Assembly: GCF_022664455.2 (NCBI RefSeq)
Contig: NZ_JAKRKC020000002.1
Coordinates: forward strand, 2,418,001 to 2,482,000
Reading direction: 5' to 3'
Source: Actinomadura luzonensis
GTDB lineage: Bacteria > Actinomycetota > Actinomycetes > Streptosporangiales > Streptosporangiaceae
DNA length: 64,000 bases
Shown: positions 50,009 to 58,516 of the stretch, piece after piece
Layout: every line of letters starts with the position of its first letter
How positions within the stretch are numbered: the stretch's first letter is position 1
Program-made: the position numbers and the translations under genes
The notes under the pieces: model-generated
What the model was told of the DNA's origin: nothing
Seen by the model: the letters and a program-made list of their open reading frames with translations, nothing else
Databases searched by the model: none

Positions 50009-50755
50009 TCAGACGTCGTCCACCACGGCCGCCCACAGGGCGGCCACGTCCACCGGCTCGCCCTGGGCGCGGGCCGCCTGCCCGGCCAGGATGAGCCCGG
50101 TGTTGGTGAGGTGGCCGCGCATCGCCCGCTCCGCGCCCGCCGGGTCGCCCGCCGCGACCGCCGCCACGATCGGCTCGTGCTCCTCGTGCACCTGCCGCAG
50201 CGTGCGGGAGGCGTCGTCGGTGGAGGTGCCGAGGATGCGCATGGTGTCGCGCAGGCCGCCGACGATCGCGCGGGCCCGGTCGTTGCCCGCCGCGGCCAGG
50301 ATGCGGTCGTGCAGCGCCTGGTCGAGGTGGAAGAACCGGGTCTCGTCGCCGGCCTCGACGGCGGCGGCCATCTTCGCCATCGTCGCCCGCAGCGCCACCC
50401 CGAGCCCGGCGGGGACCTGCGCCGCGGCGCGCCGGACGGCGGGCAGCTCCAGTGCCAGCCGGACCCCGAAGATCTCCACGATCTCGCGCGGGTGCGGCAG
50501 CACGACGCGGAAGCCCCGGTTGCGCTCGACCTGCACCAGCCCGGCCTCCGCCAGGCGCAGCATGGCCTCGCGCACGGGGCTGCGCGAGACGTTGAGCTGC
50601 TCGGCGATCTGGTAGACGGAGTAGAGCCGCCCGGGCACCATCGCGCCGGTGTGCACCGCCCGGCGCACCTCGGAGATCACCTGCTCGGCCAGCGACCGGC
50701 CCGCCTGCGGCAGCGGCTGCAGCTTCAGCTCGGCGTGTTCGCGGGCGGGCGGCAT
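50009..50755 (-). CDS. GntR-family regulator with FCD domain
   Basis: 248 residues. The winged helix reads YQIAEQLNVSRSPVREAMLR; the C-terminal all-helical FCD domain (IFGVRLALELPAVRRAAAQV, with metal-type His in FFHLDQALHDR and VHEEHEP) binds organic acids in this family. It probably controls the pipecolate/2-hydroxyglutarate genes with an acid intermediate as inducer. Convergent with the HglS-like gene; a half operator lies five bases before its ATG, suggesting autoregulation. Confidence 0.9.
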   Translation of the reverse strand: MPPAREHAELKLQPLPQAGRSLAEQVISEVRRAVHTGAMVPGRLYSVYQIAEQLNVSRSPVREAMLRLAEAGLVQVERNRGFRVVLPHPREIVEIFGVRLALELPAVRRAAAQVPAGLGVALRATMAKMAAAVEAGDETRFFHLDQALHDRILAAAGNDRARAIVGGLRDTMRILGTSTDDASRTLRQVHEEHEPIVAAVAAGDPAGAERAMRGHLTNTGLILAGQAARAQGEPVDVAALWAAVVDDV

Positions 50756-50759
50756 GGTG

Positions 50760-50768
50760 GCATGTTAC
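50760..50768. promoter_or_regulatory. Half-site of the GntR palindrome before the GntR gene
   Basis: GCATGTTAC repeats nine bases of the palindrome at 48528-48540 and lies five bases upstream of the regulator's start codon. Confidence 0.45.
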
Positions 50769-50901
50769 CCGGGCGGGTCCCCCATGCGTTCTTCACCATT
50801 TCTTTCCTGGTACGGGGAATTCGGGTGCGGTGTGGCGGTGCGGTGTGTTTCGTGCCTCCTGCCACGATCGTGCAGCAGGTATTTCCGGAAAGGAACGGCA
50901 C

Positions 50902-51549
50902 ATGTTCGCGCCTATTCGCTCGCGTCGCAGAATGACCAGATCCGCGGTCTGCGGCACGCTCTCGGTCGTCCTGCTCACTGCCCTGGCCCCGGTGGCGAGG
51001 GCGGACGGCCGGCACGACGGCACCGACGGCACCGACCGGATCGACCGGATCGACGACCACGACCATCACGGCGGGTGCACGCCGCGCGTCTTCTACAAGC
51101 GCGGCCACGTCTCGCCCCGCAACTTCTTCCTGCCCCGCACCCGCTACACCGACGGTCCCGGCGGCTCCATGACGGTGTCGGTCACCAGGGAGCACGAGGT
51201 GCTGGCGTTCCTGGAGACGGAGAAGGAGCGGGTCAACACCACGACCCTGATCAACCCGGGCGACGTGATCCGGGCGCTGCGCAAGAACGGCATTCCCCAC
51301 CTGGAGGAGCGCCACATGGTCTTCACCGGGCACGAGTACACCCGGGAGATCAGCGAGGGCATGTACGGCAACATGTGGTACCGGGTCTTCGGCTACCGCA
51401 TCGGCTGGTCGGCGTGGTCGGTCCTCGGCACGTGCCGGCACGTCAAGATCGCCTCCGGTTTCGCCAACGTGCCGGCCCGCTTCGAGGGCTGGAAGTACTG
51501 GGAGACCCGGCATCCCGTCTACAAGGGACACCGGCTCCCCTGGAAGTGA
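50902..51549 (+). CDS. Secreted protein, unknown function
   Basis: 215 residues. A signal peptide with a basic start (MFAPIRSRRRMTRSA) and hydrophobic core ending APVARAD, a His/Asp-rich segment (HDGTDGTDRIDRIDDHDHHGG) cut into short repeats, then a folded part with aromatic residues (VFYKRGHVSPRNFFLPRTRY, MYGNMWYRVFGYRIGWSAW). No family is recognised. GGAAAGGAAC lies before the ATG. Confidence 0.75.
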   Translation: MFAPIRSRRRMTRSAVCGTLSVVLLTALAPVARADGRHDGTDGTDRIDRIDDHDHHGGCTPRVFYKRGHVSPRNFFLPRTRYTDGPGGSMTVSVTREHEVLAFLETEKERVNTTTLINPGDVIRALRKNGIPHLEERHMVFTGHEYTREISEGMYGNMWYRVFGYRIGWSAWSVLGTCRHVKIASGFANVPARFEGWKYWETRHPVYKGHRLPWK

Positions 51550-51559
51550 CCCGCCGGCG

Positions 51560-51685
51560 TCAGCGCCGCCTGCGGCGGCGGCGCCGGCTCTGGTCGGCGG
51601 CGTGGTCGTCGTACGGAGACGGCCCCGGCAGGCGGGACACGGACAGGCAGGCTCGTGCGGCCGTCAGACGGCGCAGTGTGATCAT
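51560..51685 (-). CDS. Small Arg-rich ORF (41 residues)
   Basis: A frame too short for standard tracks: ATG at 51685 with GGGGGGAG five bases upstream, encoding MITLRRLTAARACLSVSRLP and an Asp/His segment, then a run of eight Arg. It overlaps nothing else and the strong ribosome site supports translation. Function unknown. The 157 bases beyond it (51686-51842) are A+T-rich for this genome and should hold the promoter of the FHA gene. Confidence 0.45.
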   Translation of the reverse strand: MITLRRLTAARACLSVSRLPGPSPYDDHAADQSRRRRRRRR

Positions 51686-51842
51686 GATTGCTCCCCCCTC
51701 ATGACCACCCTACAAACCGGACATACCTCCCGCATCAATTGAAGTCTCTCATCTGAGTAATTTTAGCTGGTAAATCCGCCAGGACCGTCTCACGATAAAA
51801 CGGCGCACCTCCATGCAAAGGCTAGGGAAATGGGAGTGACCC

Positions 51843-53792
51843 ATGCCGCCGGTGATCGTGGGACGTGAGGGTCCTTCAGCAGGAAGACAATTCCCGCTCG
51901 GCGAGCGGCCGATGACGTTCGGCCGCAGGAGCGACAGCACCGTCGTGATCGCCAGCGGGCGGGCCTCGCGCGCGCACGCCGAGGTGCGGCCGGACGGGGG
52001 CCGCTACGTCCTGCACGACCTCGGCAGCCGCAACGGCACCCTGGTCAACGGCGCCCGCGTCGTCACGCACGTGCTCAGGCCCGGCGACGTGATCACGATC
52101 GGCGACGAGGTCTTCGGCTTCGAGACGGCGGCCGACGAGGCCGACACCATCATGGACAGGCAGCCGGCGCCCGCCGCCGCCCGCGCCGTGGACCCGGCAC
52201 AGGTCCTGCGCGTCACGATCAGCGGCGGCGGCCCCGTCGGGCTCGCCTTCGCCCTGCTCCTCGACCAGCTCATGGGCGAGCGCGTCGCCGTCACCGTGTA
52301 CGACGGCCGCTGGACGAGCGACGGCGGCCGGGTCGTGTGGAAGGGCAAGGAGCAGGGCAACGTCCGGCGGCAGCAGGTCGTGACCGTGCAGAGCCGCCAG
52401 TACCTCAACCTGCCCGAGCGGGCGCAGGCCCGGCTGTTCGCGCCCGGCGCGTTCACCGAGATGTGGCCGACCGGGCCCGACTCCATCCGCGGCCAGGGCC
52501 CGCGCAACCTGCGCATCGCCTACATCGAGGACACGCTGCTGGAGCTGGCGAACGAGCGCTCCGGCCGCATCCGGCTGGTCCCCGAGCGCTTCTCGCCCGA
52601 GGAGCACCGCGAGAGCGCCGCCCAGGGGCACGTCCTGGCCATCTGCGAGGGCGGGCGCTCACGCACCCGCGCGCACTTCGCCGGCAAGTTCGGCAACGCC
52701 GACACCTCGATCTACTCCCTCGACGGCCACCACCTGCAGGACGTCGTGCTCGGCCTCCGCGTCAGGTCCGCGCTGCCGGACCCGATGACGGTGCTGCTCA
52801 CCGTGGCCCAGAACCGCTTCCTGCTGAACGCGCTGCGCGGCGAGGGCTTCCTCAACATGCGCCTGACCGACGAGGAGGCCAAGGAGGTCATCGGCATCGA
52901 CCCGGTCCGGCACGTCTTCGAGCAGTGCGTCGCCTCCAGCCCGTGCCTGATGGACCGCACCGAGCTGGGCGAGTTCCACTGCTCGACGCACGGCACGCTG
53001 TTCCTGCCCGCGCTGGTCAAGGGCTCGCCGCTGTGGGGGCGGGTGCGGGAGGGGCTGCGCCTGTTCGGGGTGGCGGAGGAGGACCTGAGCGCGGTCACCG
53101 CGTTCCGGCTGGACATGGTGCAGCGGCCGCGCTTCACCGCCCAGCTCTACCCGCCGACCTCGGGCACGCCCGGCACGTACGGGTTCCTGCTCGGCGACGC
53201 CGCCAACGCCATCCACTTCTGGCCGGGACGCGGCCTCAACAGCGGCCTGGCCTCGGCCATCTCGCTGGCGCGGAGCCTCAGCCAGAGCTGGCGCGGCCGG
53301 CCCCTCAGGGACGCCGACTTCATCCGGCACGAGGCGGCCATGTCGATGCTGCAGTACCGGCACAAGAGCCGCGCCTGGAAGGCGATGGTCGCCACGGACG
53401 GGCAGGGGGTCACCCGCGCCATCAAGGACCTGATCGCCGACGGCCTCACAGCGGGCGCGGCCACAGCGCCCGGCGAGCCCGACGCGGACCTCGGCGTCTT
53501 CCTGGACCGGGTGCGGCGGATCCGCGACCGGCTCGCGCCGCGCATCCCCGGCATGCCGGACGACGCCACCCTCGGCGCCCAGCTCCGGGGCCTGCGGCCC
53601 GAGACGCTGCGCGCGTTCCTGTCGGGCGGGGCTTGGGACACGCTGATCATGGGCGGGGAGGAGGTGGACATCGACATCTTCTACCGGCAGGACCCGCCGG
53701 ACGTGCTCGTGTCCGCCCAGGCCCCGCTCCCGGACGACCGGCAGCAGGCCACCAAGGTCATCCGCAGGGGGCCGCGCGGGCAGATGGTGTGA
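51843..53792 (+). CDS. FHA domain fused to a flavin-dependent monooxygenase-like domain
   Basis: 649 residues. Residues 25-95 are an FHA domain with its conserved residues: FGRRSDS, SRAHAEV, and LGSRNGTLVNG. FHA domains bind phosphothreonine. A linker (about 96-120) contains ADEADTIMD, a TxxD motif favoured by FHA domains once phosphorylated. From 123 on there is a Rossmann FAD site (VTISGGGPVGLAFALLL) and a late LLGDAANAIHFWPGRGLNSG, as in aromatic-hydroxylase-like flavoenzymes, then a helical C-terminus. The fusion suggests enzyme activity gated by Ser/Thr protein kinases; this is inference. Confidence 0.87.
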   Translation: MPPVIVGREGPSAGRQFPLGERPMTFGRRSDSTVVIASGRASRAHAEVRPDGGRYVLHDLGSRNGTLVNGARVVTHVLRPGDVITIGDEVFGFETAADEADTIMDRQPAPAAARAVDPAQVLRVTISGGGPVGLAFALLLDQLMGERVAVTVYDGRWTSDGGRVVWKGKEQGNVRRQQVVTVQSRQYLNLPERAQARLFAPGAFTEMWPTGPDSIRGQGPRNLRIAYIEDTLLELANERSGRIRLVPERFSPEEHRESAAQGHVLAICEGGRSRTRAHFAGKFGNADTSIYSLDGHHLQDVVLGLRVRSALPDPMTVLLTVAQNRFLLNALRGEGFLNMRLTDEEAKEVIGIDPVRHVFEQCVASSPCLMDRTELGEFHCSTHGTLFLPALVKGSPLWGRVREGLRLFGVAEEDLSAVTAFRLDMVQRPRFTAQLYPPTSGTPGTYGFLLGDAANAIHFWPGRGLNSGLASAISLARSLSQSWRGRPLRDADFIRHEAAMSMLQYRHKSRAWKAMVATDGQGVTRAIKDLIADGLTAGAATAPGEPDADLGVFLDRVRRIRDRLAPRIPGMPDDATLGAQLRGLRPETLRAFLSGGAWDTLIMGGEEVDIDIFYRQDPPDVLVSAQAPLPDDRQQATKVIRRGPRGQMV

Positions 53793-53809
53793 GCCCTGGC
53801 GTCAGGACG

Positions 53810-54229
53810 TCAGGCGGTGCGGCGGAGCGCCCACTCGACGCCGGGACAGCGGTCCATCACCACGTCCAGCCCGGCGTCCAGGGCCCGCCGCGCCGCCGCC
53901 TCGTCCACGACGCCGAGCGGCAGCCACACCGCCCGGGCCCCGATCGCGATCGCCTCGTCCACGCTCTCCCCGGCCACCTCGGCGCGCCGGTAGATCGCGA
54001 CGACGTCCACCGGGCCCGGCACCTCGGCCAGCGTGGCGTAGCCCGGCTCGCCGAGCACGGTGGCGGCGGCCGGGTGCACGGGGACGATCCGCTTGCCGCG
54101 GCGCTGGAGCAGGCCCGCCTGGTCGTACGCCGTGCGCTCCGGGTTGTCCGACAGCCCGACGAAGGCCCAGGTGCGGGTGTCGGCGAGCAGGCGCCGGATG
54201 ACGTTCTCGTCCGCGAAAGGGTTGCTCAT
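53810..54229 (-). CDS. CoA-binding-domain protein (YccU family)
   Basis: 139 residues, a single CoA-binding Rossmann domain: TWAFVGLSDNPERTAYDQAG, YATLAEVPGPVDVVAIYRRA and RAVWLPLGVVDEAAARRALD. Proteins of this family bind CoA or related nucleotides and have no settled function. Lies alone between convergent and codirectional genes. Confidence 0.88.
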   Translation of the reverse strand: MSNPFADENVIRRLLADTRTWAFVGLSDNPERTAYDQAGLLQRRGKRIVPVHPAAATVLGEPGYATLAEVPGPVDVVAIYRRAEVAGESVDEAIAIGARAVWLPLGVVDEAAARRALDAGLDVVMDRCPGVEWALRRTA

Positions 54230-54282
54230 GTCCGAGGCAACACGACGGTCACGTCCGGAAATTTCCTCATGTGCACAAGGAC

Positions 54283-55659
54283 TCAGAGGAACGCGCCGAG
54301 CACCAGCGTGAAGACCAGCCCCGACACCGACAGCACGGTCTCCATCAGCGACCAGCTCTTGATCGTCTGCCCAACCGACAGCCCGAAGTACTCCTTGACC
54401 AGCCAGAACCCGGCGTCGTTGACGTGCGAGAAGAACACCGACCCGGCGCCGATCGCGAGCACCAGCAGCGAGGTCTGCCCGGGCCCGAGCCCGGCGACGA
54501 GCGGCGAGAGGATGCCGGACGCGGTGACCGTCGCGACCGTGGCCGAGCCGGTGGCCAGCCGGATCAGCACCGCGACCAGCCAGGCCAGCAGCAGCACCGA
54601 CAGGCCGCTGTGCTGCACCCACTGGGCGACCAGCTTGCCGATGCCGGTGTCGACGAGGGTCTGCTTGAAGCCGCCGCCCGCCGAGACGATGAGCAGGATG
54701 CCGGCGATCGGCGGCAGCGCGCTCTCCACCGACTTCGCCAGCGCCTGCCGGTCCATGCCCGAGCCGCGGCCCAGCGTGAACATGGCGACCACGACCGCGA
54801 GGAACAACGCGACCAGCGGCGTGCCGAGGAAGTCCAGCACGACCCGGACCGGCTGGGTCTTCGCGGCGAAGATGTCGGCCAGGGCCTTGCCGAGCATCAG
54901 CGCGACCGGCAGCAGCACGGTGGCCAGGGTGACGGGGAAGCCGGGCCGGCGGGCGTTCCCGGCGTCCGGGCGGGTCTCGTACATCTCGGGGGCGGGGACG
55001 TCCACCCAGCGGGCGGCGTAGCGGGCGAACAGCGGCCCGGCGATGACCAGCGTCGGGATCGCGACCAGCACCCCGAGGCCGAGCGTGAGGCCGAGGTCGG
55101 CCTTCAGCGCGTCCACCGCGACCAGCGGCCCGGGGTGCGGCGGCACCAGCCCGTGCATGACCGACAGCCCCGCCAGCGCCGGGATGCCGACGCGCACCAG
55201 CGACAGCCCCGACCGGCGGGCCACCAGGAAGATCACCGGCATGAGCAGGACCAGGCCGATCTCGAAGAACATGGGCAGCCCGATCAGCGCGCCGACCACC
55301 GCCATGGCCCAGGGCAGGGCGCGCGGCGACGAGCGGCCGACGATGGTGTCCACGATCTCGTCGGCCCCGCCGGAGTCCGCCAGGAGCTTGCCGAACATGG
55401 CGCCGAGCGCGATGAGGACGCCCACGCCGGCCGCGGTGGCGCCGAACCCGTCGGAGAAGCTCTCGATGGCGTCCGCCATCGGCAGCCCGGCGACCGCCGC
55501 GACCGCGAGCGAGCCCACGGTCAGGCTGAGGAACGGGTTGACCTTGAGGTAGGTGATCAGCACCACGATCAGGGCGATGCCGACGAGCGCGGCCGGGACG
55601 AGCCGGCCGCCGGAGACGGCGGCCTCCTGCGTCCGGGCGATCAGGGTGAGGGTGTGCAT
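54283..55659 (-). CDS. Gluconate:H+ symporter, GntP family
   Basis: 458 residues with about twelve membrane segments. ALIGLPMFFEIGLVLLMPVI, GLVPPHPGPLVAVDALKADL, and SATVATVTASGILSPL are characteristic of GntP/GntT gluconate permeases. Imports gluconate (or a related aldonate), which the kinase gene 24 bases upstream would phosphorylate. RBS AGGAGA. Confidence 0.92.
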   Translation of the reverse strand: MHTLTLIARTQEAAVSGGRLVPAALVGIALIVVLITYLKVNPFLSLTVGSLAVAAVAGLPMADAIESFSDGFGATAAGVGVLIALGAMFGKLLADSGGADEIVDTIVGRSSPRALPWAMAVVGALIGLPMFFEIGLVLLMPVIFLVARRSGLSLVRVGIPALAGLSVMHGLVPPHPGPLVAVDALKADLGLTLGLGVLVAIPTLVIAGPLFARYAARWVDVPAPEMYETRPDAGNARRPGFPVTLATVLLPVALMLGKALADIFAAKTQPVRVVLDFLGTPLVALFLAVVVAMFTLGRGSGMDRQALAKSVESALPPIAGILLIVSAGGGFKQTLVDTGIGKLVAQWVQHSGLSVLLLAWLVAVLIRLATGSATVATVTASGILSPLVAGLGPGQTSLLVLAIGAGSVFFSHVNDAGFWLVKEYFGLSVGQTIKSWSLMETVLSVSGLVFTLVLGAFL

Positions 55660-55683
55660 GGGGTTCTCCTGGCTCCGCCGTCG

Positions 55684-56220
55684 TCAGGAGGGGCCGGCGG
55701 CGGTGGCGGCGAGGTAGGCGTCGACCAGCCGCTCCACGGGCTCGGTGAGGTCGAGCACGATGCCGTGCTCGTCGCGTTCGAGCGGCTCCAGGGTCTGGAA
55801 CTGCGACTCCACGAGGGTGGCGGGCATGAAGTGCCCCGGCCGCCCGGCCACGCGCCGCCGGATGACCTCCGGCGTCCCGGCCAGGTGCACGAACGTGAGC
55901 GCGGGCGCGTACCTGCGCAGGACGTCGCGGTAGCGGCGGCGCAGCGCGGAGCAGGCGACGACGCCGCCCGTGGCCGCGTGCCCGGCGAGCCACGCGCCGA
56001 TGGCCTCCAGCCAGGGGCGCCGGTCGTCGTCGTCGAGGGGGATGCCGGCGGACATCTTGGCGATGTTCGCGGGCGGGTGCAGGTCGTCGGCGTCGGCGAA
56101 GGGCACCCGCAGCCGCTGGCTCAGCGCCGCGCCCACGGTGGTCTTGCCCGAGCCGGTGACGCCCATCACGACGACGAGCGGGGGAGCCGGCGCGCTGTTC
56201 GGAGGTTCCGCGTGGAGCAT
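55684..56220 (-). CDS. gntK: Gluconokinase
   Basis: 178 residues. VVVMGVTGSGKTTVGAALSQ is the P-loop, DADDLHPPANIAKMSAGIPL is the gluconokinase signature that binds gluconate, and ACSALRRRYRDVLR and RPGHFMPATLVESQ follow. It phosphorylates gluconate to 6-phosphogluconate for the pentose phosphate or Entner-Doudoroff route. AAGGA lies ten bases before the ATG, inside the operator-rich intergenic region. Confidence 0.94.
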   Translation of the reverse strand: MLHAEPPNSAPAPPLVVVMGVTGSGKTTVGAALSQRLRVPFADADDLHPPANIAKMSAGIPLDDDDRRPWLEAIGAWLAGHAATGGVVACSALRRRYRDVLRRYAPALTFVHLAGTPEVIRRRVAGRPGHFMPATLVESQFQTLEPLERDEHGIVLDLTEPVERLVDAYLAATAAGPS

Positions 56221-56298
56221 GGTTAAGTATCCTTAATACGTAACTATTACATAATAAATCATACTTTTGTCCGTTTTGGCGCTCGGGGTGGGTCGATC
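56221..56298. promoter_or_regulatory. A+T-rich divergent control region of the gluconate genes
   Basis: Unusually A+T-rich for this window. It contains TATTACATAATA (56245-56256, perfect arms around CA) and GTATCCTTAATAC (4-base arms). These are the likely operators of the divergent GntR protein for gntK-gntP and itself. Confidence 0.6.
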
Positions 56299-56991
56299 AT
56301 GCGGGGTCTGCACGGCAGCGTTCTCGACGAGCTGGGCCTGCTGATCACCTCGGCCGCCGTCCCGCCCGGCCACGTGCTCCGCATCGAGGAGCTGGAGGCC
56401 CGCTTCCGCGTCTCGCGCACCGTCGTCAGGGAGGCCGTCCGCGTCCTGGAGTCGATGGGCCTGGTACGGAGCCGGCGGCGGGTCGGGGTCATCGTCGCGC
56501 CGCGCGAGGCCTGGCACGTGTTCGACCCGCGGGTGATCCGGTGGCGGCTCGACGGCGAGGGCCGCCTGGCGCAGCTCCGCTCGCTCAGCGAGCTGCGCCG
56601 CGGCGTCGAGCCCGCCGCGGCCGCGCTGGCCGCCGCCCGCGCCACGCCCGCGCAGTGCGGCGAGCTGGCGGGCGCCGTCATGCGGATGGCCGCCCACGGG
56701 CGCGCCGGCGACCTGGAGAGCTACCTCGCCGCCGACGTCGGCTTCCACCGCACGCTGCTGGAGGCGAGCGGCAACGAGATGATGGCGGCGCTCGCCGGCG
56801 TGGTGGCCGAGGTGCTGCGCGGGCGCACCCGCCACCACCTGATGCCCGACCGGCCCGACCCGGCCGCGATCCGCCTGCACGCCGAGGTCGCCGAGGCCGT
56901 GCAGGGCGGCGACGGGCCGGCGGCCGAGCGGGCCATGCGCGCGATCGTGGACGAGGCCGCCCACGCCATGCTCACCGGCCGGCCCGCCTGA
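56299..56991 (+). CDS. GntR-family regulator with FCD domain (gluconate locus)
   Basis: 230 residues. Helix-turn-helix LEARFRVSRTVVREAVRVLE and wing (VRSRRRVGVIVAP), then an FCD domain (LRSLSELRRGVEPAAAALAA, DVGFHRTLLEASGNEMMAAL). Divergent from gntK, it should repress the gluconate genes until gluconate or 6-phosphogluconate is bound. Its ATG follows GGGTGGG. Confidence 0.92.
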   Translation: MRGLHGSVLDELGLLITSAAVPPGHVLRIEELEARFRVSRTVVREAVRVLESMGLVRSRRRVGVIVAPREAWHVFDPRVIRWRLDGEGRLAQLRSLSELRRGVEPAAAALAAARATPAQCGELAGAVMRMAAHGRAGDLESYLAADVGFHRTLLEASGNEMMAALAGVVAEVLRGRTRHHLMPDRPDPAAIRLHAEVAEAVQGGDGPAAERAMRAIVDEAAHAMLTGRPA

Positions 56992-57005
56992 CCGCCCCCT
57001 CGGCG

Positions 57006-57866
57006 TCATGGCCGCAGGAAGCCCAGCAGGGATGCCGCCAGCTCCTCCGGAGCCTCCTCGGCGACGTGGTGGCCGCTGTCGATCGGGTGGCCGGTCACGT
57101 CGTCGGCCCAGGTGCGCCAGATGGCCAGCGGGTCGCCGTACAGCTCCTCCATGTCGTCCTTCGAGGACCACAGGAACAGCGTGGGGCAGGTGACGCGGCG
57201 GCCCGCGGCCCGGTCGGCGTCGTCGGCGGCGCGGTCCACCGTGAGGCCGGCGCGGTAGTCCTCGCACATGCCGTGGACCGTGTCCGGGTCGTGGATGGCG
57301 CGGCGGTAGTCCTCGTACGCCTCCTCGCCCATCTGCTCGGCGGTGGCCTGGTACCAGGCGTCCGGGTCGGCGTTGATGACCCGTTCGGCGGGTTTGTCGG
57401 TCTGGCCGAAGAAGAACCAGTGCCACCAGGACGCCGCGAAACGCGCGTCGGCGCGGGCCAGCGCCTCGCCGATGGGCACCGCGTCCATGATGACCAGCCG
57501 CGACACCGCGCCGGGGTGGTCGGCGGCGAGACGGTGGGCCACGTACGCGCCCCGGTCGTGCCCGGCCACCGCGAAGCGGTCGTGGCCGAGCGCGCGCATC
57601 AGCGCCACCATGTCGCGGGCCATGGCGCGCTTGCCGTAGGGGGCGTGGTCGGGGGTCGTGGGCGGCTTGCCGGAACGGCCGTAGCCGCGCAGGTCGGGGC
57701 AGACCACGTAGTAATGGGGAGCGAGGAGGGGGGCGACCCGGTGCCAGGTCGCGTGCGTACGGGGGTGGCCGTGGAGGAGCAGCAGCGGGGCGCCGGAGCC
57801 GCCGTGCCGGACGAACAGCTCCGTCTCGCCCACGTCGATCACATCGGTCGCGAAGTCGTCGAACAT
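57006..57866 (-). CDS. Alpha/beta hydrolase, haloacetate-dehalogenase/epoxide-hydrolase-like
   Basis: 286 residues. LLLLHGHPRTHATWHRVAPL contributes the oxyanion hole, VAGHDRGAYVAHRLA has the nucleophilic Asp, and GHHVAEEAPEEL the catalytic His. The Asp nucleophile and WWHWFFF region resemble fluoroacetate dehalogenases, though close homologues have other hydrolase activities. Substrate unknown. GAGG upstream of the ATG. Convergent with the GntR gene. Confidence 0.82.
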   Translation of the reverse strand: MFDDFATDVIDVGETELFVRHGGSGAPLLLLHGHPRTHATWHRVAPLLAPHYYVVCPDLRGYGRSGKPPTTPDHAPYGKRAMARDMVALMRALGHDRFAVAGHDRGAYVAHRLAADHPGAVSRLVIMDAVPIGEALARADARFAASWWHWFFFGQTDKPAERVINADPDAWYQATAEQMGEEAYEDYRRAIHDPDTVHGMCEDYRAGLTVDRAADDADRAAGRRVTCPTLFLWSSKDDMEELYGDPLAIWRTWADDVTGHPIDSGHHVAEEAPEELAASLLGFLRP

Positions 57867-57922
57867 CCGCGGCCTCTACCCACCAGGACGGGAACCGGGC
57901 GGGCCCCGCGCGGGAAAGCCGA

Positions 57923-58516
57923 TCACCCCGGCGGCTGCAGCCCCTTCACCGCGTACGTGACGAGTGTCGTCAGCACCTCCTTGACCGACTCGCGCCGCCG
58001 CACGTCGCACAGCACGATCGGGGTCGTCGCGCTGAGGCCGAGGGCCCGCCGCACCTTGACCGGCTCGTACCGGCGCGCCCCGTCGAAGCAGTTGACCGCC
58101 ACCACGAACGGGATGCCGCGCTGCTCGAAGTAGTCGACCGCGGGGAAGCAGTCCTGGAGGCGGCGCGTGTCGGCCAGCACCACGGCCCCGAGCGCGCCGA
58201 GGGCCAGCTCGTCCCACATGAACCAGAACCGGTCCTGCCCCGGCGTGCCGAACAGGTACAGCCACAGCCCGTCGCGGATGGTGATGCGGCCGAAGTCCAG
58301 CGCGACGGTGGTGGTGGTCTTGGACTCCACGCCCGACAGGTCGTCCACCCCGACGCCGCGCTCGCTCAGCAGCTCCTCGGTGTGCAGGGGGCGGATCTCG
58401 CTGATCGTGCCGACCATGGTGGTCTTGCCGACGCCGAAACCGCCCGCGATGAGGATCTTGATGGCCAGGGCCGAGGCGACGGCCGTCGTCCCCGGCTCAG
58501 AGGCTGCGTAGCCCAT
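57923..58516 (-). CDS. cvnD: Conservon GTPase-like protein CvnD
   Basis: 197 residues. ILIAGGFGVGKTTMVGTISE is the P-loop, DFGRITIRDGLWLYLFGTPG has the switch II GTPG, and VVAVNCFDGARR holds the NxxD-like base-binding motif. CvnD proteins form a signalling complex with CvnA-C at the membrane, resembling a eukaryotic G-protein system. Start overlaps the end of cvnC by 20 bases. No CvnE (P450) gene follows. Confidence 0.93.
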   Translation of the reverse strand: MGYAASEPGTTAVASALAIKILIAGGFGVGKTTMVGTISEIRPLHTEELLSERGVGVDDLSGVESKTTTTVALDFGRITIRDGLWLYLFGTPGQDRFWFMWDELALGALGAVVLADTRRLQDCFPAVDYFEQRGIPFVVAVNCFDGARRYEPVKVRRALGLSATTPIVLCDVRRRESVKEVLTTLVTYAVKGLQPPG

